DNA of 64,000 nt. It comes from Microbacterium foliorum (GTDB lineage: Bacteria; Actinomycetota; Actinomycetes; Actinomycetales; Microbacteriaceae). The position numbers and the translations under genes are program-made. The notes under the pieces were generated by a model, which saw only the letters and a program-made list of their open reading frames with translations, had not been told where the DNA came from and searched no databases. The stretch is from contig NZ_CP031425.1 in the NCBI RefSeq assembly GCF_003367705.1, positions 558,001-622,000 of the forward strand. The letters run 5' to 3'. Shown here in pieces: positions 18,136-26,886 of this stretch; positions within the stretch are counted from its first letter, which is position 1, and every line of letters starts with the position of its first letter.

Positions 18136-19020
18136 ATGACCTTCAACCCAGACGCCGACGTCTCCGGCAACACCGCTCGCCGACGGGGCCGCGGAGCCGT
18201 CGTCGCCGGGGCGGGCGGGGTCGGACTGCTCGGCATCATCGCCCTCATCGCCGGGCCCCTTCTGGGCATCGATCTGACCGGCCTGCTCGGCGGCGGGGGC
18301 GCCACCGGCGGCGGCTCCGAGCCCGAGGGCGGCAGCGTGATCGAGAACTGCCTCACCGGGGAAGACGCGAACGAGGACGTCGACTGCCGGGTGGCGAGCG
18401 CACAGCTCGCGCTCGACGGGTTCTGGGAGGACCGCATCGACCAGTACCGGGCGCCGCAGCTGATCATCGTCGACGGAGCGACCTCGACCGCCTGCGGCAC
18501 CGCCTCGAACGCGGTCGGGCCGTTCTACTGCCCGCCCGAGGAGACGGTCTACGTCGACCCGACGTTCTTCGATCTCATGCAGCAGCAGTTCGGAGCATCC
18601 GCGGGCGAGCTCGCGCAGCTCTACATCGTGGGCCATGAGTGGGGCCACCACATCCAGTACATCACCGGTGTGATGGACCGGTACCCGAACAACGGCACGG
18701 GCCCGGACAGCAACGGCGCGCGCATCGAACTGCAGGCCGACTGCTACGCGGGAGCGTGGATCGGGCGGATGACCGAGGAGGAGGACAAGAACGGCGTCCC
18801 CTACCTGCAGGCGCCGACCGAGGCCGAGATCACGGACGCCCTGAACGCGGCGAACACGGTCGGTGACGACAACATCCAGCAGCAGTCGTCCGGGTCGGTG
18901 AACCCCGAGAGCTTCACGCACGGCACCAGCGCGCAGAGGCAGGGGTGGTTCGCCAGCGGGTACAGGTACGGACTCGACATGTGCGCCGATCCGCTGACCG
19001 TGTCCGGCGCAGAGCTCTAG
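18136..19020 (+). CDS. Neutral zinc metallopeptidase, YpfJ family
   Basis: 294 residues from the ATG at 18136. Residues about 20-45 are one membrane segment followed by a Gly-rich linker, so the rest lies outside the cell. The zinc-binding motif HEWGHHIQY (about residue 168) gives two histidine ligands and the catalytic Glu, and IELQADCYAGAW supplies the downstream acidic ligand of this family. Cysteines in the catalytic domain may form disulfides. Family members are putative neutral metalloproteases of unknown substrate. The next gene starts within a few bases, so they are likely co-transcribed. Confidence 0.9.
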   Translation: MTFNPDADVSGNTARRRGRGAVVAGAGGVGLLGIIALIAGPLLGIDLTGLLGGGGATGGGSEPEGGSVIENCLTGEDANEDVDCRVASAQLALDGFWEDRIDQYRAPQLIIVDGATSTACGTASNAVGPFYCPPEETVYVDPTFFDLMQQQFGASAGELAQLYIVGHEWGHHIQYITGVMDRYPNNGTGPDSNGARIELQADCYAGAWIGRMTEEEDKNGVPYLQAPTEAEITDALNAANTVGDDNIQQQSSGSVNPESFTHGTSAQRQGWFASGYRYGLDMCADPLTVSGAEL

Positions 19021-19021
19021 G

Positions 19022-19993
19022 GTGACGACGATGGACCTGGACGCGCTGTATCCGCCGATCGAGCCGTACGAGACCGGCGAGCTGCTGGTCGGCGACGGTC
19101 ATCGGCTGTACTGGGAGGTCAGCGGCAACCCCGAGGGCAAGCCCGTGGTGTTCCTGCACGGTGGACCCGGCAGCGGCACCTCGCCCTGGCAGCGGCGGTT
19201 CTTCGACCCCGCCGCGTATCGGATCGTGCTGTTCGACCAGCGCGGCTGCGGACGCAGCACTCCGCATGCGAGCGCGCCGGATGCCGATCTGCGCTTCATC
19301 ACCACCGCGCATCTGATCGCCGACATCGAGCTGCTGCGCCGGAACCTCGGGGTCGAGCAGTGGCAGGTGTTCGGCGGGTCGTGGGGGAGCGCGCTCGCGC
19401 TCGCCTATGCGCAGGCGCATCCGGAGGCTGTCAGCGAACTCGTCCTGCGCGGCATCTTCACGTTGCGTCGCGAGGAGCTCGAGTGGTTCTACGAGGGTGG
19501 CGCGGCGGCGCTGTTCCCCGATCTGTGGGAGGAGTACCTCGCCCCCATCCCGGTGTTGGAGCGCTCGCACCTGATCCGGGCGTACCACCGGCGGCTCTTC
19601 GATCCCGATCCCGCCGTGCACGAGCCCGCCGCCCTCGCGTGGTCGCGGTGGGAGGCGTCGACGGTCACGCTGCGCCCGGATGCCGCGCAGATCGCGGCGA
19701 TGTCGGACCCGCGTACCGCGACCGCGTTCGCCCGCATCGAGAACCACTTCTTCGTGAATCGCGGCTGGTGGACCGAGGGGCAGCTGATCGCCGGCGTCGA
19801 CGGCATCCGGCACATCCCCGCCGTCATCGTGCAGGGGCGCCATGACGTCTGCACGCCGATGATGACCGCATGGGATCTGCACACGGCCTGGCCCGAGGCG
19901 GACTTCGTGGTCGTCGACGACGCCGGTCACTCGGCCGCCGAGCCGGGCATCCAGCGCGCGCTGCGTGCAGCCACCGACCGGTTCGCGGGCTGA
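19022..19993 (+). CDS. pip: Proline iminopeptidase (alpha/beta hydrolase, S33)
   Basis: 323 residues from GTG 19022; an ATG at 19031 with AGGG eight bases before it is an equally good start. The N-terminus LYPPIEPYETG is typical of proline iminopeptidases. HGGPGSG forms the oxyanion hole, DQRGCGRS is a family signature, GGSWGS holds the nucleophile serine, and the aspartate and histidine of the triad are in QGRHDVCTP and DDAGHSA. It removes N-terminal proline from peptides in the cytoplasm. Confidence 0.93.
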   Translation: MTTMDLDALYPPIEPYETGELLVGDGHRLYWEVSGNPEGKPVVFLHGGPGSGTSPWQRRFFDPAAYRIVLFDQRGCGRSTPHASAPDADLRFITTAHLIADIELLRRNLGVEQWQVFGGSWGSALALAYAQAHPEAVSELVLRGIFTLRREELEWFYEGGAAALFPDLWEEYLAPIPVLERSHLIRAYHRRLFDPDPAVHEPAALAWSRWEASTVTLRPDAAQIAAMSDPRTATAFARIENHFFVNRGWWTEGQLIAGVDGIRHIPAVIVQGRHDVCTPMMTAWDLHTAWPEADFVVVDDAGHSAAEPGIQRALRAATDRFAG

Positions 19994-20020
19994 CACGACG
20001 TCGCCCGCTGAACCCGATCG

Positions 20021-21772
20021 TCAGGCGCGCAGCGCCGCCGTCAGCGTCTTCAGGAGTCCGAGGACGCCGCCGTCGGCGCGGAAGCGCGTCAGCCCTTCGC
20101 TGACCGTCGCCCCGGAGCGCGACGACACGAACCACGGGGGCTTCGGCAGGATCGTGAGGTGTCCGCCGCCGTTGGCGATCGGCAGCGAGCGGGGGAACGG
20201 CCGGAACGGTCCGCGGACGACCGACCGCTCGACATCGTCGAGCAGCAGCGCATTGTGCACGACGCCGATCCCGCTGCCGACGTCGTCGATCGTGCTTCCG
20301 GGGAACGCACCCCAGGTGAGGGTCGGCGTGATGAAGCCGAAGGCCGTCCAGCCGTTGATGGCGATGGAGCCGTAGTGCAGCGCTGCCACGGATCGGTCGA
20401 ATCCTGCGCCGAGCTTCTTCTCGGTGGCCGGGTCGATCAGCAGGTTCGCACCGAGCGTGCCCTGCAGCTGCTCGTTCGCGTAGGCCACGGCGGTGTCGAG
20501 GAACTCCTGCCCGGTGCCGGGCACCGAGACGACGCCGAGCACGGGTGCGAAGTACTCGGTGCCCTGCAGCGCCGTCGCGTCGTCGTCCTCCGCGATCTCG
20601 ACCAGCAGCCGGTCGCCGAGGACGAGAGCGTCAGGGTAGGAGTCGGCCGCGAGGTCCATCCGCGACGCCGCTCCCGGGTACCAGGTCGGTCGCTCGGGGG
20701 CGTTCGCGTAGGCCCGTCGGAGTGCCGCACGGAAGTCGTCGGCCTGAGCCCAGTCGGACGACAGGATCACCACCTGGCCGGCGATGCAGTTGTGGCCGCT
20801 GTTCTGCAGGCGCATGGTGGCGACGTGCTCCGCCTGATAGGCGAGGTCGGCGTCCGTCCACTCGCCCGGCACGATGATGATCGGCGAGACGCCGCCGAGC
20901 TCCGCCGTGATGGGCTTCTGCAGTCGGGGGGTGTGCGCGCGGCGGCGCTCGGCTGCGTCCGTGCCGGTTCCCCAGACGATCGCGTCGAAGGTCGCCGCCG
21001 AACCCGTGATGTGCACGTGCGCCGGATCGGGATGCTCGGTCAGGTAGGCGCCGACGGACGGGCCGCCCCGCACGATGCGCAGCAGTCCGAGGCCGATCAG
21101 CGGGGCGAGCGCGCGCTTGTAGATCGGCACGAGAGCGTCTTGCGTCGGGTTGACCTTCAGCAGGGCGACGCGGTTGTGGGCGAGCAGCTCGTACAGCACG
21201 TCCAGCACGGGGATCGAGGTGATGTTGCCCGCGCCGAGCACGAGGGCGACGCCCGCCGATTCCGACGGCGTGCGCTGCGCGAGCCCGGCTGCGGCCCTGG
21301 CGCGGTTCGGGGTGGTGCCGGGCTTCAGCCACACCTCGCCGGTGTAGCCCGAGAGCAGCAGACGGTCGATGCCGGTCAGCGGGAATGCGTGCACGCGGGT
21401 GCGGCCGCCGGGCGCACGGTCGACGCGCACGCCGTCGAGCGGGTTCGTTCCCCGTGCGAGGCGGGAGAGCGTCTCGATGTAGGCGTCGAGGGCACCCAGA
21501 ACGCTGTACGGCCCACTGAGCCACTCCTCGCCGCGCAGCGGATGGCGTGCGTCGAGACCCTTCGAGGCGGCGGCGGTGCGGGCCCAGTCCTCGGCGGCGG
21601 CAGCCACGCCGGTGCGCACGCCGTGCAGCAGGGTGACGCGCTGCGCCAGTGTCAGCGCCGCCCAGGTGCGGCCGCCCACCTGCAGCTCGCCGATCGCCTC
21701 GTCGAGGCGGGCCCGATCTCCGTCGCCCAGATCCGAGGTCATCGATCCGGTGGGTGTGGTCGCGGAAGTCAT
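20021..21772 (-). CDS. Aldehyde dehydrogenase family protein
   Basis: 583 residues, longer than the 480-500 usual in the family, with AAGGAGACGCCG before the ATG. The catalytic residues are visible: the glutamate in ITAELGGVSP and the nucleophile cysteine in NSGHNCIAGQ. The NAD-site Gly/Ser stretch is HITGSAATFDAIV. The substrate cannot be assigned. Its end faces pip with only 27 bp between the two stops, so their transcripts converge. Confidence 0.88.
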   Translation of the reverse strand: MTSATTPTGSMTSDLGDGDRARLDEAIGELQVGGRTWAALTLAQRVTLLHGVRTGVAAAAEDWARTAAASKGLDARHPLRGEEWLSGPYSVLGALDAYIETLSRLARGTNPLDGVRVDRAPGGRTRVHAFPLTGIDRLLLSGYTGEVWLKPGTTPNRARAAAGLAQRTPSESAGVALVLGAGNITSIPVLDVLYELLAHNRVALLKVNPTQDALVPIYKRALAPLIGLGLLRIVRGGPSVGAYLTEHPDPAHVHITGSAATFDAIVWGTGTDAAERRRAHTPRLQKPITAELGGVSPIIIVPGEWTDADLAYQAEHVATMRLQNSGHNCIAGQVVILSSDWAQADDFRAALRRAYANAPERPTWYPGAASRMDLAADSYPDALVLGDRLLVEIAEDDDATALQGTEYFAPVLGVVSVPGTGQEFLDTAVAYANEQLQGTLGANLLIDPATEKKLGAGFDRSVAALHYGSIAINGWTAFGFITPTLTWGAFPGSTIDDVGSGIGVVHNALLLDDVERSVVRGPFRPFPRSLPIANGGGHLTILPKPPWFVSSRSGATVSEGLTRFRADGGVLGLLKTLTAALRA

Positions 21773-21833
21773 CGGCGTCTCCTTCTGGCGGGATCCCAGC
21801 TTAGGCCGCCCGCGAGCCTCACGCGGCGATGCC

Positions 21834-23210
21834 TCACGCCTCGATGTCAGAGCGGCGCAGCCGGTATCGGCGCAGCGTCAGCAGGCTCGCGAGCATGAGC
21901 ACCGCGGGCAGGATGCTGAAGCTGAGCACGATGCCCGTGAGGGCCTCGTCCGGCTGCTGCGCGGTCGTGCCGGCGACGGTCGAGATGTACCCGGTGGCCG
22001 CGAGCGTGAGCGAGACGGCCGTGGCGCCGAGGGCGAAGCCGATGGTCTCGCCCGCGGTCCACACCCCCGTGAAGGTGCCGGCGTGTCCCGCACCGCTGCG
22101 CTGCTCGTCGTGCGAGATCACATCCGGCAGCATCGCCATCGGCAGGGACTGGAGTCCGGCGTACGCGATGCCCGCCATCGCTATCGAGCCGTACATCCAG
22201 CCGCCGGGAAGCCAGGCGGCGATCACGAGCGTGGCGGCGGCCACCGTGAACAGGCCGCTCGCGACGGCGAACGCCCGCTCCTTGCCGATCCGTCGCGCGA
22301 TCGCGGTCCACACGGGGGTCGCGACGAGGGCGGGCCCGACCAGCGACAGGAACACGAGGGTGACGGCAGCCTCGCTGCGCAGCACCCAGGTGGCGACGTA
22401 CTGTGCGGCGGCGAGCATCGTGCCGGTCGCGAGAGCCTGCAGGAGGAAGGTGCCCAGAAGTGCGCGGAAGGGCTGACTGCGCCGCAGCGTCTGCAGACCG
22501 GCGGTGTACGGGGCTCGGAACCCGGTGGCGGCGAGGTCCTCGCGCGGTGCCGCTGCGCCGGCGACGGGGGCGGCATCCGCGGTGCGGGAGGCGATGAGCA
22601 TCCCGATCCCGATCGCGACGCCTGCGACGACGCCCATCAGCAGGTATCCGGCGACCGGGTCCGACCCGGCGCGGCGCAGCTCGGGTCCGCCGGCGCCGAA
22701 GAGCAGGATCGCGGCGGTGAGCACGACCACCCGCCATCCCAGCAGACGGGTGCGCTCGTCGTAGCCGCGGGTGAGTTCGGCGGGCAGCGCCACGTAGGGC
22801 ACCTGGAACAGGCTGAACGAGGTGGCGGTGGCGAGAAAGGCCAGGAGCACGCAGATCGCCCCGGCGGTCGGCCCCCACGACGGCGGCACCGCGAAGGTCA
22901 GCGCGAAGAAGAGAGGAAGCGTGAGCGCCCCCACGACCATGAGGCCGCGACGTGAACCGGTGCGCGCGTACTGGCGGTCCGACGCGGCGCCGATGAGCGG
23001 ATCGATCACGACGTCCCAGACCTTCGCCGCCGTCACGATGACGCCGGCCACGAGGGCCGCGACACCGAGATTGTCGGTGAGGAAGTAGGTGAGCACCAAC
23101 CCGGGAAGGGTCGCATAGCCACCGGTGCCGAGCGACCCCACCGCGTACAGCGCGATCGTGCGCGGGGAGAGGTGGGCGGGGGCGTGTTCCGGCCGAGCCA
23201 CGGAGCTCAT
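21834..23210 (-). CDS. MFS transporter, GPH (MelB-like) family
   Basis: Start placed at the ATG at 23210; the open frame continues upstream only as the shadow of the glutaredoxin gene. 458 residues with about 12 membrane segments. The first helices (KVWDVVIDPLIGAASDR) match the GPH sugar-cation symporter signature with conserved aspartates, and FQVPYVALPAELT matches the second family motif. Likely a sugar or glycoside symporter; substrate unknown, and no sugar-catabolic genes are next to it. Confidence 0.85.
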   Translation of the reverse strand: MSSVARPEHAPAHLSPRTIALYAVGSLGTGGYATLPGLVLTYFLTDNLGVAALVAGVIVTAAKVWDVVIDPLIGAASDRQYARTGSRRGLMVVGALTLPLFFALTFAVPPSWGPTAGAICVLLAFLATATSFSLFQVPYVALPAELTRGYDERTRLLGWRVVVLTAAILLFGAGGPELRRAGSDPVAGYLLMGVVAGVAIGIGMLIASRTADAAPVAGAAAPREDLAATGFRAPYTAGLQTLRRSQPFRALLGTFLLQALATGTMLAAAQYVATWVLRSEAAVTLVFLSLVGPALVATPVWTAIARRIGKERAFAVASGLFTVAAATLVIAAWLPGGWMYGSIAMAGIAYAGLQSLPMAMLPDVISHDEQRSGAGHAGTFTGVWTAGETIGFALGATAVSLTLAATGYISTVAGTTAQQPDEALTGIVLSFSILPAVLMLASLLTLRRYRLRRSDIEA

Positions 23211-23252
23211 CGCGCCAGTGTAGCGGCGGGAGACTCCCCGCCGGAGGGGAAT

Positions 23253-23292
23253 CTCGGTCAGATGAGGGAGAGCTCGGTCAGATGAGGGAGAG
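23253..23292. repeat. 20-bp perfect direct duplication at the 3' end of the glutaredoxin gene
   Basis: CTCGGTCAGATGAGGGAGAG occurs at 23253-23272 and again at 23273-23292. The second copy contains the C-terminal codons and stop of the glutaredoxin gene; the first is an extra copy outside the gene. Confidence 0.95.
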
Positions 23293-23538
23293 CTCGCGCA
23301 GCTTCGCCTCGACGTCGGCGTTCGACGGCTCGACGTGGTGCGAGGAGTCCGGGTAGACCACCACGGGGATGTTGGTGCGCCCCGAGATCTCCTTGGCGAC
23401 ATCTGCGGCCGACGGCTCCGCGACGAGGTCGACGTAGGTGTACTCGATGCCGAGCGAGTCGAGCTGCTTCTTGGTGCGGATGCAGTCGCGGCACCAGTCG
23501 GCGCCGAAGAGGGTGATGGTGGATTCTGCGGAGGTCAT
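23278..23538 (-). CDS. Glutaredoxin-family (mycoredoxin/NrdH-like) protein
   Basis: 86 residues with GGAGGAC before the ATG. LFGADWCRDCIRTKKQLD has the thioredoxin-fold C-x-x-C (WCRDC) on the first helix, and TNIPVVVYPDSSH has the cis-proline. The short length and sequence fit the actinobacterial mycoredoxin/NrdH group, which reduces mixed disulfides with mycothiol or feeds ribonucleotide reductase. No nrd genes are near, so the partner is not known. Its stop codon sits in a duplicated 20-bp sequence. Confidence 0.88.
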   Translation of the reverse strand: MTSAESTITLFGADWCRDCIRTKKQLDSLGIEYTYVDLVAEPSAADVAKEISGRTNIPVVVYPDSSHHVEPSNADVEAKLRELSLI

Positions 23539-23612
23539 GTCCTCCAGCGTACGTCCGCGCGGCTGAGCGGGCGCCGATACGGGCCCCGGTCACCGCGATC
23601 ACAGGACGGCCA

Positions 23613-23642
23613 TTGCAAACTAAGGGTACCCTTACCTATGCT
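23613..23642 (+). promoter_or_regulatory. Promoter with overlapping DtxR/IdeR-type iron box
   Basis: TTGCAA (23613-23618) and TATGCT (23637-23642), 18 bp apart, look like -35 and -10 elements. The spacer contains a perfect 14-bp palindrome TAAGGGTACCCTTA (23621-23634). The 19 bases 23621-23639 match the DtxR/IdeR consensus at 14 positions by my count. Since the start codon at 23649 is only 6 bases after the -10, the mRNA is probably leaderless. Confidence 0.6.
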
Positions 23643-23648
23643 GGATCC

Positions 23649-24041
23649 ATGACCACCGCCTGTGAGCACCTCGAGGATCCGGACTGGGAGACCATCGAAG
23701 GGGTGGTGCTCATCGCGGGCGACTCGTCGGATGCCGCCGCCATCGCCGCCGTCACCGCGCGGCTGCCGTGGGATGCGGAGGGCGTGGTGCTGATCGAGGC
23801 GGCGGCACGTGTGCAGTTCCGCCACATCGATGTGCCCGAAGGGGTCTCGGTGCGCTGGCTCCTCCGAGGCGACGGTGCACGGCAGCATGCCAAGGGCGAA
23901 CGACTGGCCAACGCCGTGCACTCATGGTGCGTCGAATGGACATGCGCGGAGCCGCCGCTGCAGTGGACGGTCTGGCTCGGTGCGCACACGCCGGCCCACG
24001 TCGCACGGATGGCGCGGAGCCTGCTCGGCGTCGCGAACTGA
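23649..24041 (+). CDS. SIP-like protein (C-terminal domain of siderophore-interacting proteins)
   Basis: 130 residues. VVLIAGDSSDAAAIAAVTARL, then a second strand-helix unit (EGVVLIEAAARVQF) and the WLLRGDG turn, match the C-terminal NAD(P)H-binding half of siderophore-interacting flavoproteins, which reduce ferric siderophores. The N-terminal FAD-binding half is absent, so it is a stand-alone domain, not a full reductase. The possible iron box directly upstream supports an iron-related role. No ribosome site is visible, as expected for a leaderless transcript. Confidence 0.8.
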   Translation: MTTACEHLEDPDWETIEGVVLIAGDSSDAAAIAAVTARLPWDAEGVVLIEAAARVQFRHIDVPEGVSVRWLLRGDGARQHAKGERLANAVHSWCVEWTCAEPPLQWTVWLGAHTPAHVARMARSLLGVAN

Positions 24042-24108
24042 CGGCGACGCCGTCGCGTCCCCACCCGCATCGTCGGGGGAGCGGGCGCGACAGCGCCGGA
24101 TCCGTGTG

Positions 24109-24570
24109 TCAGCGCGTCGCGAGCACGGGCGTGCCACCGACCGTGGCGCCCGCCGAGATCGCATCGAGCGCGCGCCGCAACGACGAGCTCGACGTGTGCG
24201 CGGTGTACGGGAAGTAGACGACCTCGACACCCACCTCGGCGAAGTCGCGCTCGAGGCGCAGGCCCTTCTCGGTGCCGCGCCAGTCGTCTCCCTTGAAGAA
24301 GTGCGTGAACCCCACGTCGTGCCAGGAGTCCATCTTCGACGGAGTCGTCTCGACGTACACGTCGTCGACGAACGAGATGTGGCGCACGATCTCCGCGCGC
24401 TCGGCCGTCGGGATGACGGGCTCGATGCCCTTCACCTGCCGCAGCATCTCATCGCTGACGACACCGGCGACGAGGACGTCGCAGTGCTGCTTCGCGTGAC
24501 GAAGAAGGTTGAGATGCCCGACGTGAAACAGGTCGAAAGCACCCACGGCATAGCCGATGCGCGTCCCCAT
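24109..24570 (-). CDS. TagD-like cytidylyltransferase family protein
   Basis: 153 residues. GAFDLFHVGHLNLLRHAK carries the H-x-G-H nucleotide-transfer motif, and near the C-terminus AHTSSSSLRRAL matches the S-S/T-S nucleotide loop of the family. TagD-type enzymes make CDP-glycerol; relatives activate other alcohol phosphates such as phosphoethanolamine or ribitol phosphate. The CDP-alcohol phosphotransferase at 28019 is a possible user of its product. Transcribed away from the following cluster, with a leader rich in TGGGGA repeats; the last repeat (GGGGAGATC then ATG) serves as ribosome site. Confidence 0.88.
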   Translation of the reverse strand: MGTRIGYAVGAFDLFHVGHLNLLRHAKQHCDVLVAGVVSDEMLRQVKGIEPVIPTAERAEIVRHISFVDDVYVETTPSKMDSWHDVGFTHFFKGDDWRGTEKGLRLERDFAEVGVEVVYFPYTAHTSSSSLRRALDAISAGATVGGTPVLATR

Positions 24571-24649
24571 GATCTCCCCAGATCAGTAATTCCCCAGAAG
24601 CGGATCCCCATCCGCCAGCGACTCCCACAGCCGCACCGGAGCGAGTGTA
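24571..24649 (-). promoter_or_regulatory. Leader with repeated TGGGGA upstream of the TagD-like gene
   Basis: A candidate -10 on this strand is TACACT (24644-24649). Between it and the start codon there are G-runs at 24606-24609, 24592-24595 and 24576-24579, each read as TGGGGA on the minus strand, and a fourth at 24565-24568 formed by the start codon itself (ATGGGGA). The runs are 14, 16 and 11 bases apart. Four GGGG tracts in 45 bases could form a G-quadruplex in the RNA. Confidence 0.5.
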
Positions 24650-24742
24650 GCAGGTCTCGGTTTCGCCCCGCACAGGAACCCGTGGAACGATGGACCCCGC
24701 AACGCGGGCCCCTCGGTCTGCACAGGGGGAAGGGAAAGGCTC

Positions 24743-25918
24743 GTGGCGACACCGGTCACGGTCATCGTGCCGACCTACAACGAGCGCGACAACGTCGCCG
24801 AGCTCGTCGCGCGCACCGCGACCGCGCTCGCCGCGTACGACGCGGAGATCCTGTTCGTCGACGACAGCGGCGACGACACCGCGTCCGAGATCGCCAGGGT
24901 CGCGGCCGACGCCCCGCTGCCCGTGCGCGTCATCCACCGTGAGCACAACACCGGCGGCCTCGGCGGGGCCGTGCTGGTCGGGCTCGAGGCCGCCGCCGCC
25001 GACCTCTGCATCGTCATGGACGGCGACCTGCAGCATCCGCCCGAGCTCCTCTCCGTGCTCCTGGAACGTCATGCGGAGGGCGACGCCGATGTCGTCGCCG
25101 CCTCGCGGTACGTGGGCGGCGGTGACACCAGCGGTCTCGGCACGGCGGTGCGCTTCGGCGTGTCGCGCGTGGCGACCTGGCTGACCCGAGCCATGTTCCC
25201 GATCCGTCTCGCTCGCAGCACCGATCCGATGACCGGGTTCTTCCTCGTCGATCGGAGCCGGCTCGACCTGGCGGCGCTCAAGCCGCAGGGATTCAAGATC
25301 CTCCTCGAGATCCTCGCGCGCACGGATCTGCGCATCGCCGAGGTGCCGATGGAGTTCGGCGAGCGCAGGCACGGCACGTCGAAGGCGAGCCTGCGCCAGG
25401 GCGGCACCTTCATCGCCCACCTCGCCAGACTGCGCTTCGGCAAGATGTCGCTGTTCGCTCTGATCGGTCTGATCGGCGCCATCGCGAACCTGGGCATCAT
25501 GTGGCTGCTGACCCTGACCGGGGTGCCCTACATCTGGGCGGCGATCATCGGCGCCGAAGTCACCATCATCGGCAATTTCCTGCTGCAGGAGCGCTTCGTC
25601 TTCGCCGACATGCGCACCGACGCGCGCGGCATCGGCGGTCGGTTCGCGGCCTCGTTCGCCTTCAACAACGCCGAGGCCGCTCTGCGCATCCCGGTGATGG
25701 CGCTGATGGTCGAGACCTGGCACATCTCCAGCGTGCTGGCCACGGGGCTGTCGCTCATCGTCGCCTTCGTCGCGAGGTTCCTCTTCCATTCCCTGGTCGT
25801 CTACGCGCCCCGGAGACCGCGCTCGACTGATGCCGACGCCGAGCCGAAGCCCGACACCGCGACGATCCGCATCATCCGCGCGATCGACTCCGAGGCGATG
25901 AAGCCGGGCGAGCTGTAG
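24743..25918 (+). CDS. Polyprenyl-phosphate glycosyltransferase (DPM1-like) fused to GtrA membrane domain
   Basis: 391 residues from a GTG start. Residues 1-230 are a GT2 domain of the dolichyl-phosphate mannose synthase type: VIVPTYNERDNV at the start, MDGDLQHPPE as the metal-binding acidic motif, and GTSKASL near the end. Residues about 240-365 form four membrane segments of the GtrA family (ALIGLIGAIANLGIMWLL), which is thought to flip the lipid-linked sugar. Such fusions make a polyprenyl-phosphate sugar donor used outside the membrane. First + strand gene of the surface locus. Confidence 0.9.
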   Translation: MATPVTVIVPTYNERDNVAELVARTATALAAYDAEILFVDDSGDDTASEIARVAADAPLPVRVIHREHNTGGLGGAVLVGLEAAAADLCIVMDGDLQHPPELLSVLLERHAEGDADVVAASRYVGGGDTSGLGTAVRFGVSRVATWLTRAMFPIRLARSTDPMTGFFLVDRSRLDLAALKPQGFKILLEILARTDLRIAEVPMEFGERRHGTSKASLRQGGTFIAHLARLRFGKMSLFALIGLIGAIANLGIMWLLTLTGVPYIWAAIIGAEVTIIGNFLLQERFVFADMRTDARGIGGRFAASFAFNNAEAALRIPVMALMVETWHISSVLATGLSLIVAFVARFLFHSLVVYAPRRPRSTDADAEPKPDTATIRIIRAIDSEAMKPGEL

Positions 25919-25974
25919 GCGATGCGCGCGTGCGCGCAGGCCCGCCATCCGGGCGGGCGTCGCGAGCGGCTCGC

Positions 25975-26886
25975 CTAGCTCTTCTTCGGCCGGGCGTACT
26001 CGCCGCGCACGATGCCGAGGGCCGCCAGCATCCGACCCTGGGCGAACCACGCCCGGCGCTGGAAGACGGCGTTCGCTGCGGTGTCTCGTCGTAGGGCGGA
26101 GATCGCACGGCCGCCGGTGAACGCGACCCAGCGCACCGCGCCGCCGGCCAGGTGCGCGAGGTGGAGGAGCGGACGCCTCCACGCCGGTGCCTCGCGGATC
26201 AGCAGCCGCACACGGGCCTGTCCGTGCGCGATCGCTCGCCGGTGCACGAACACCCGTGTCGCGCGTTCCGGCGCGATGTCGTCGCGGGCCACGGAATCCG
26301 CGGATGCGACGATCGAGCCGCCCCGGGCGACGACCGTGCGGCCGAACACGTTGTCCTCGCCGCCGATCAGGCCGAGCGAGACGTCGAAACGCACCCCGAG
26401 AGCGCGAACCTGGGCGGTGTCGATGAGCACGTTGCCCGTCGCCAGCGACTCCAGCCGCTTTCCGTTCGGGAAGCGCGTGCGGCGCATGAAGCCTCCCGCG
26501 GCGATCCACGGATCGGTTCCCTCGGGCCACACGTAGCGCACGAAGCCCATCACGACGGCAGCGCGGGTCTCGCGCCAGACGGCGACCAGACCGTGCAGCC
26601 ACCCTTCTTCGGGGAACACGTCGTCGTCGATCATGACCGTGAGCTCCCCGTCGGACGCCGCGTCCAGCGCCGCCTGCCGGACGGCGGCGATGCCCGGTGT
26701 CTTCTCGGAGAGGTACTCGACCCCGAGGTCGGACGCGACGGACTCCGCCGATCTCCCGGGGTCGTTGTCGACGAGCAGGATGCGTGTGCGCACTCCCTCG
26801 GTCTGCGCGCGGATCGCCTCGACCAGAGGCGGCAGCAGGGCCGTGCGGCGATACGTCGGCACGGCGATCAGGACCGACTCGGTCAC
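25975..26886 (-). CDS. Glycosyltransferase family 2
   Basis: Start is GTG 26886, overlapping the stop of the upstream gene as GTGA. 303 residues. VLIAVPTYRRTALLPPLVEAI is the GT2 entry strand, and MIDDDVFPEEGW holds the D-D-D nucleotide-sugar/metal motif. A second conserved element (GGEDNVFGRTVVARG) is consistent with an E-D acidic catalytic pair. No membrane anchor. Donor and acceptor cannot be read. Works with the GT upstream, judging by the coupled translation. Confidence 0.88.
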   Translation of the reverse strand: MTESVLIAVPTYRRTALLPPLVEAIRAQTEGVRTRILLVDNDPGRSAESVASDLGVEYLSEKTPGIAAVRQAALDAASDGELTVMIDDDVFPEEGWLHGLVAVWRETRAAVVMGFVRYVWPEGTDPWIAAGGFMRRTRFPNGKRLESLATGNVLIDTAQVRALGVRFDVSLGLIGGEDNVFGRTVVARGGSIVASADSVARDDIAPERATRVFVHRRAIAHGQARVRLLIREAPAWRRPLLHLAHLAGGAVRWVAFTGGRAISALRRDTAANAVFQRRAWFAQGRMLAALGIVRGEYARPKKS

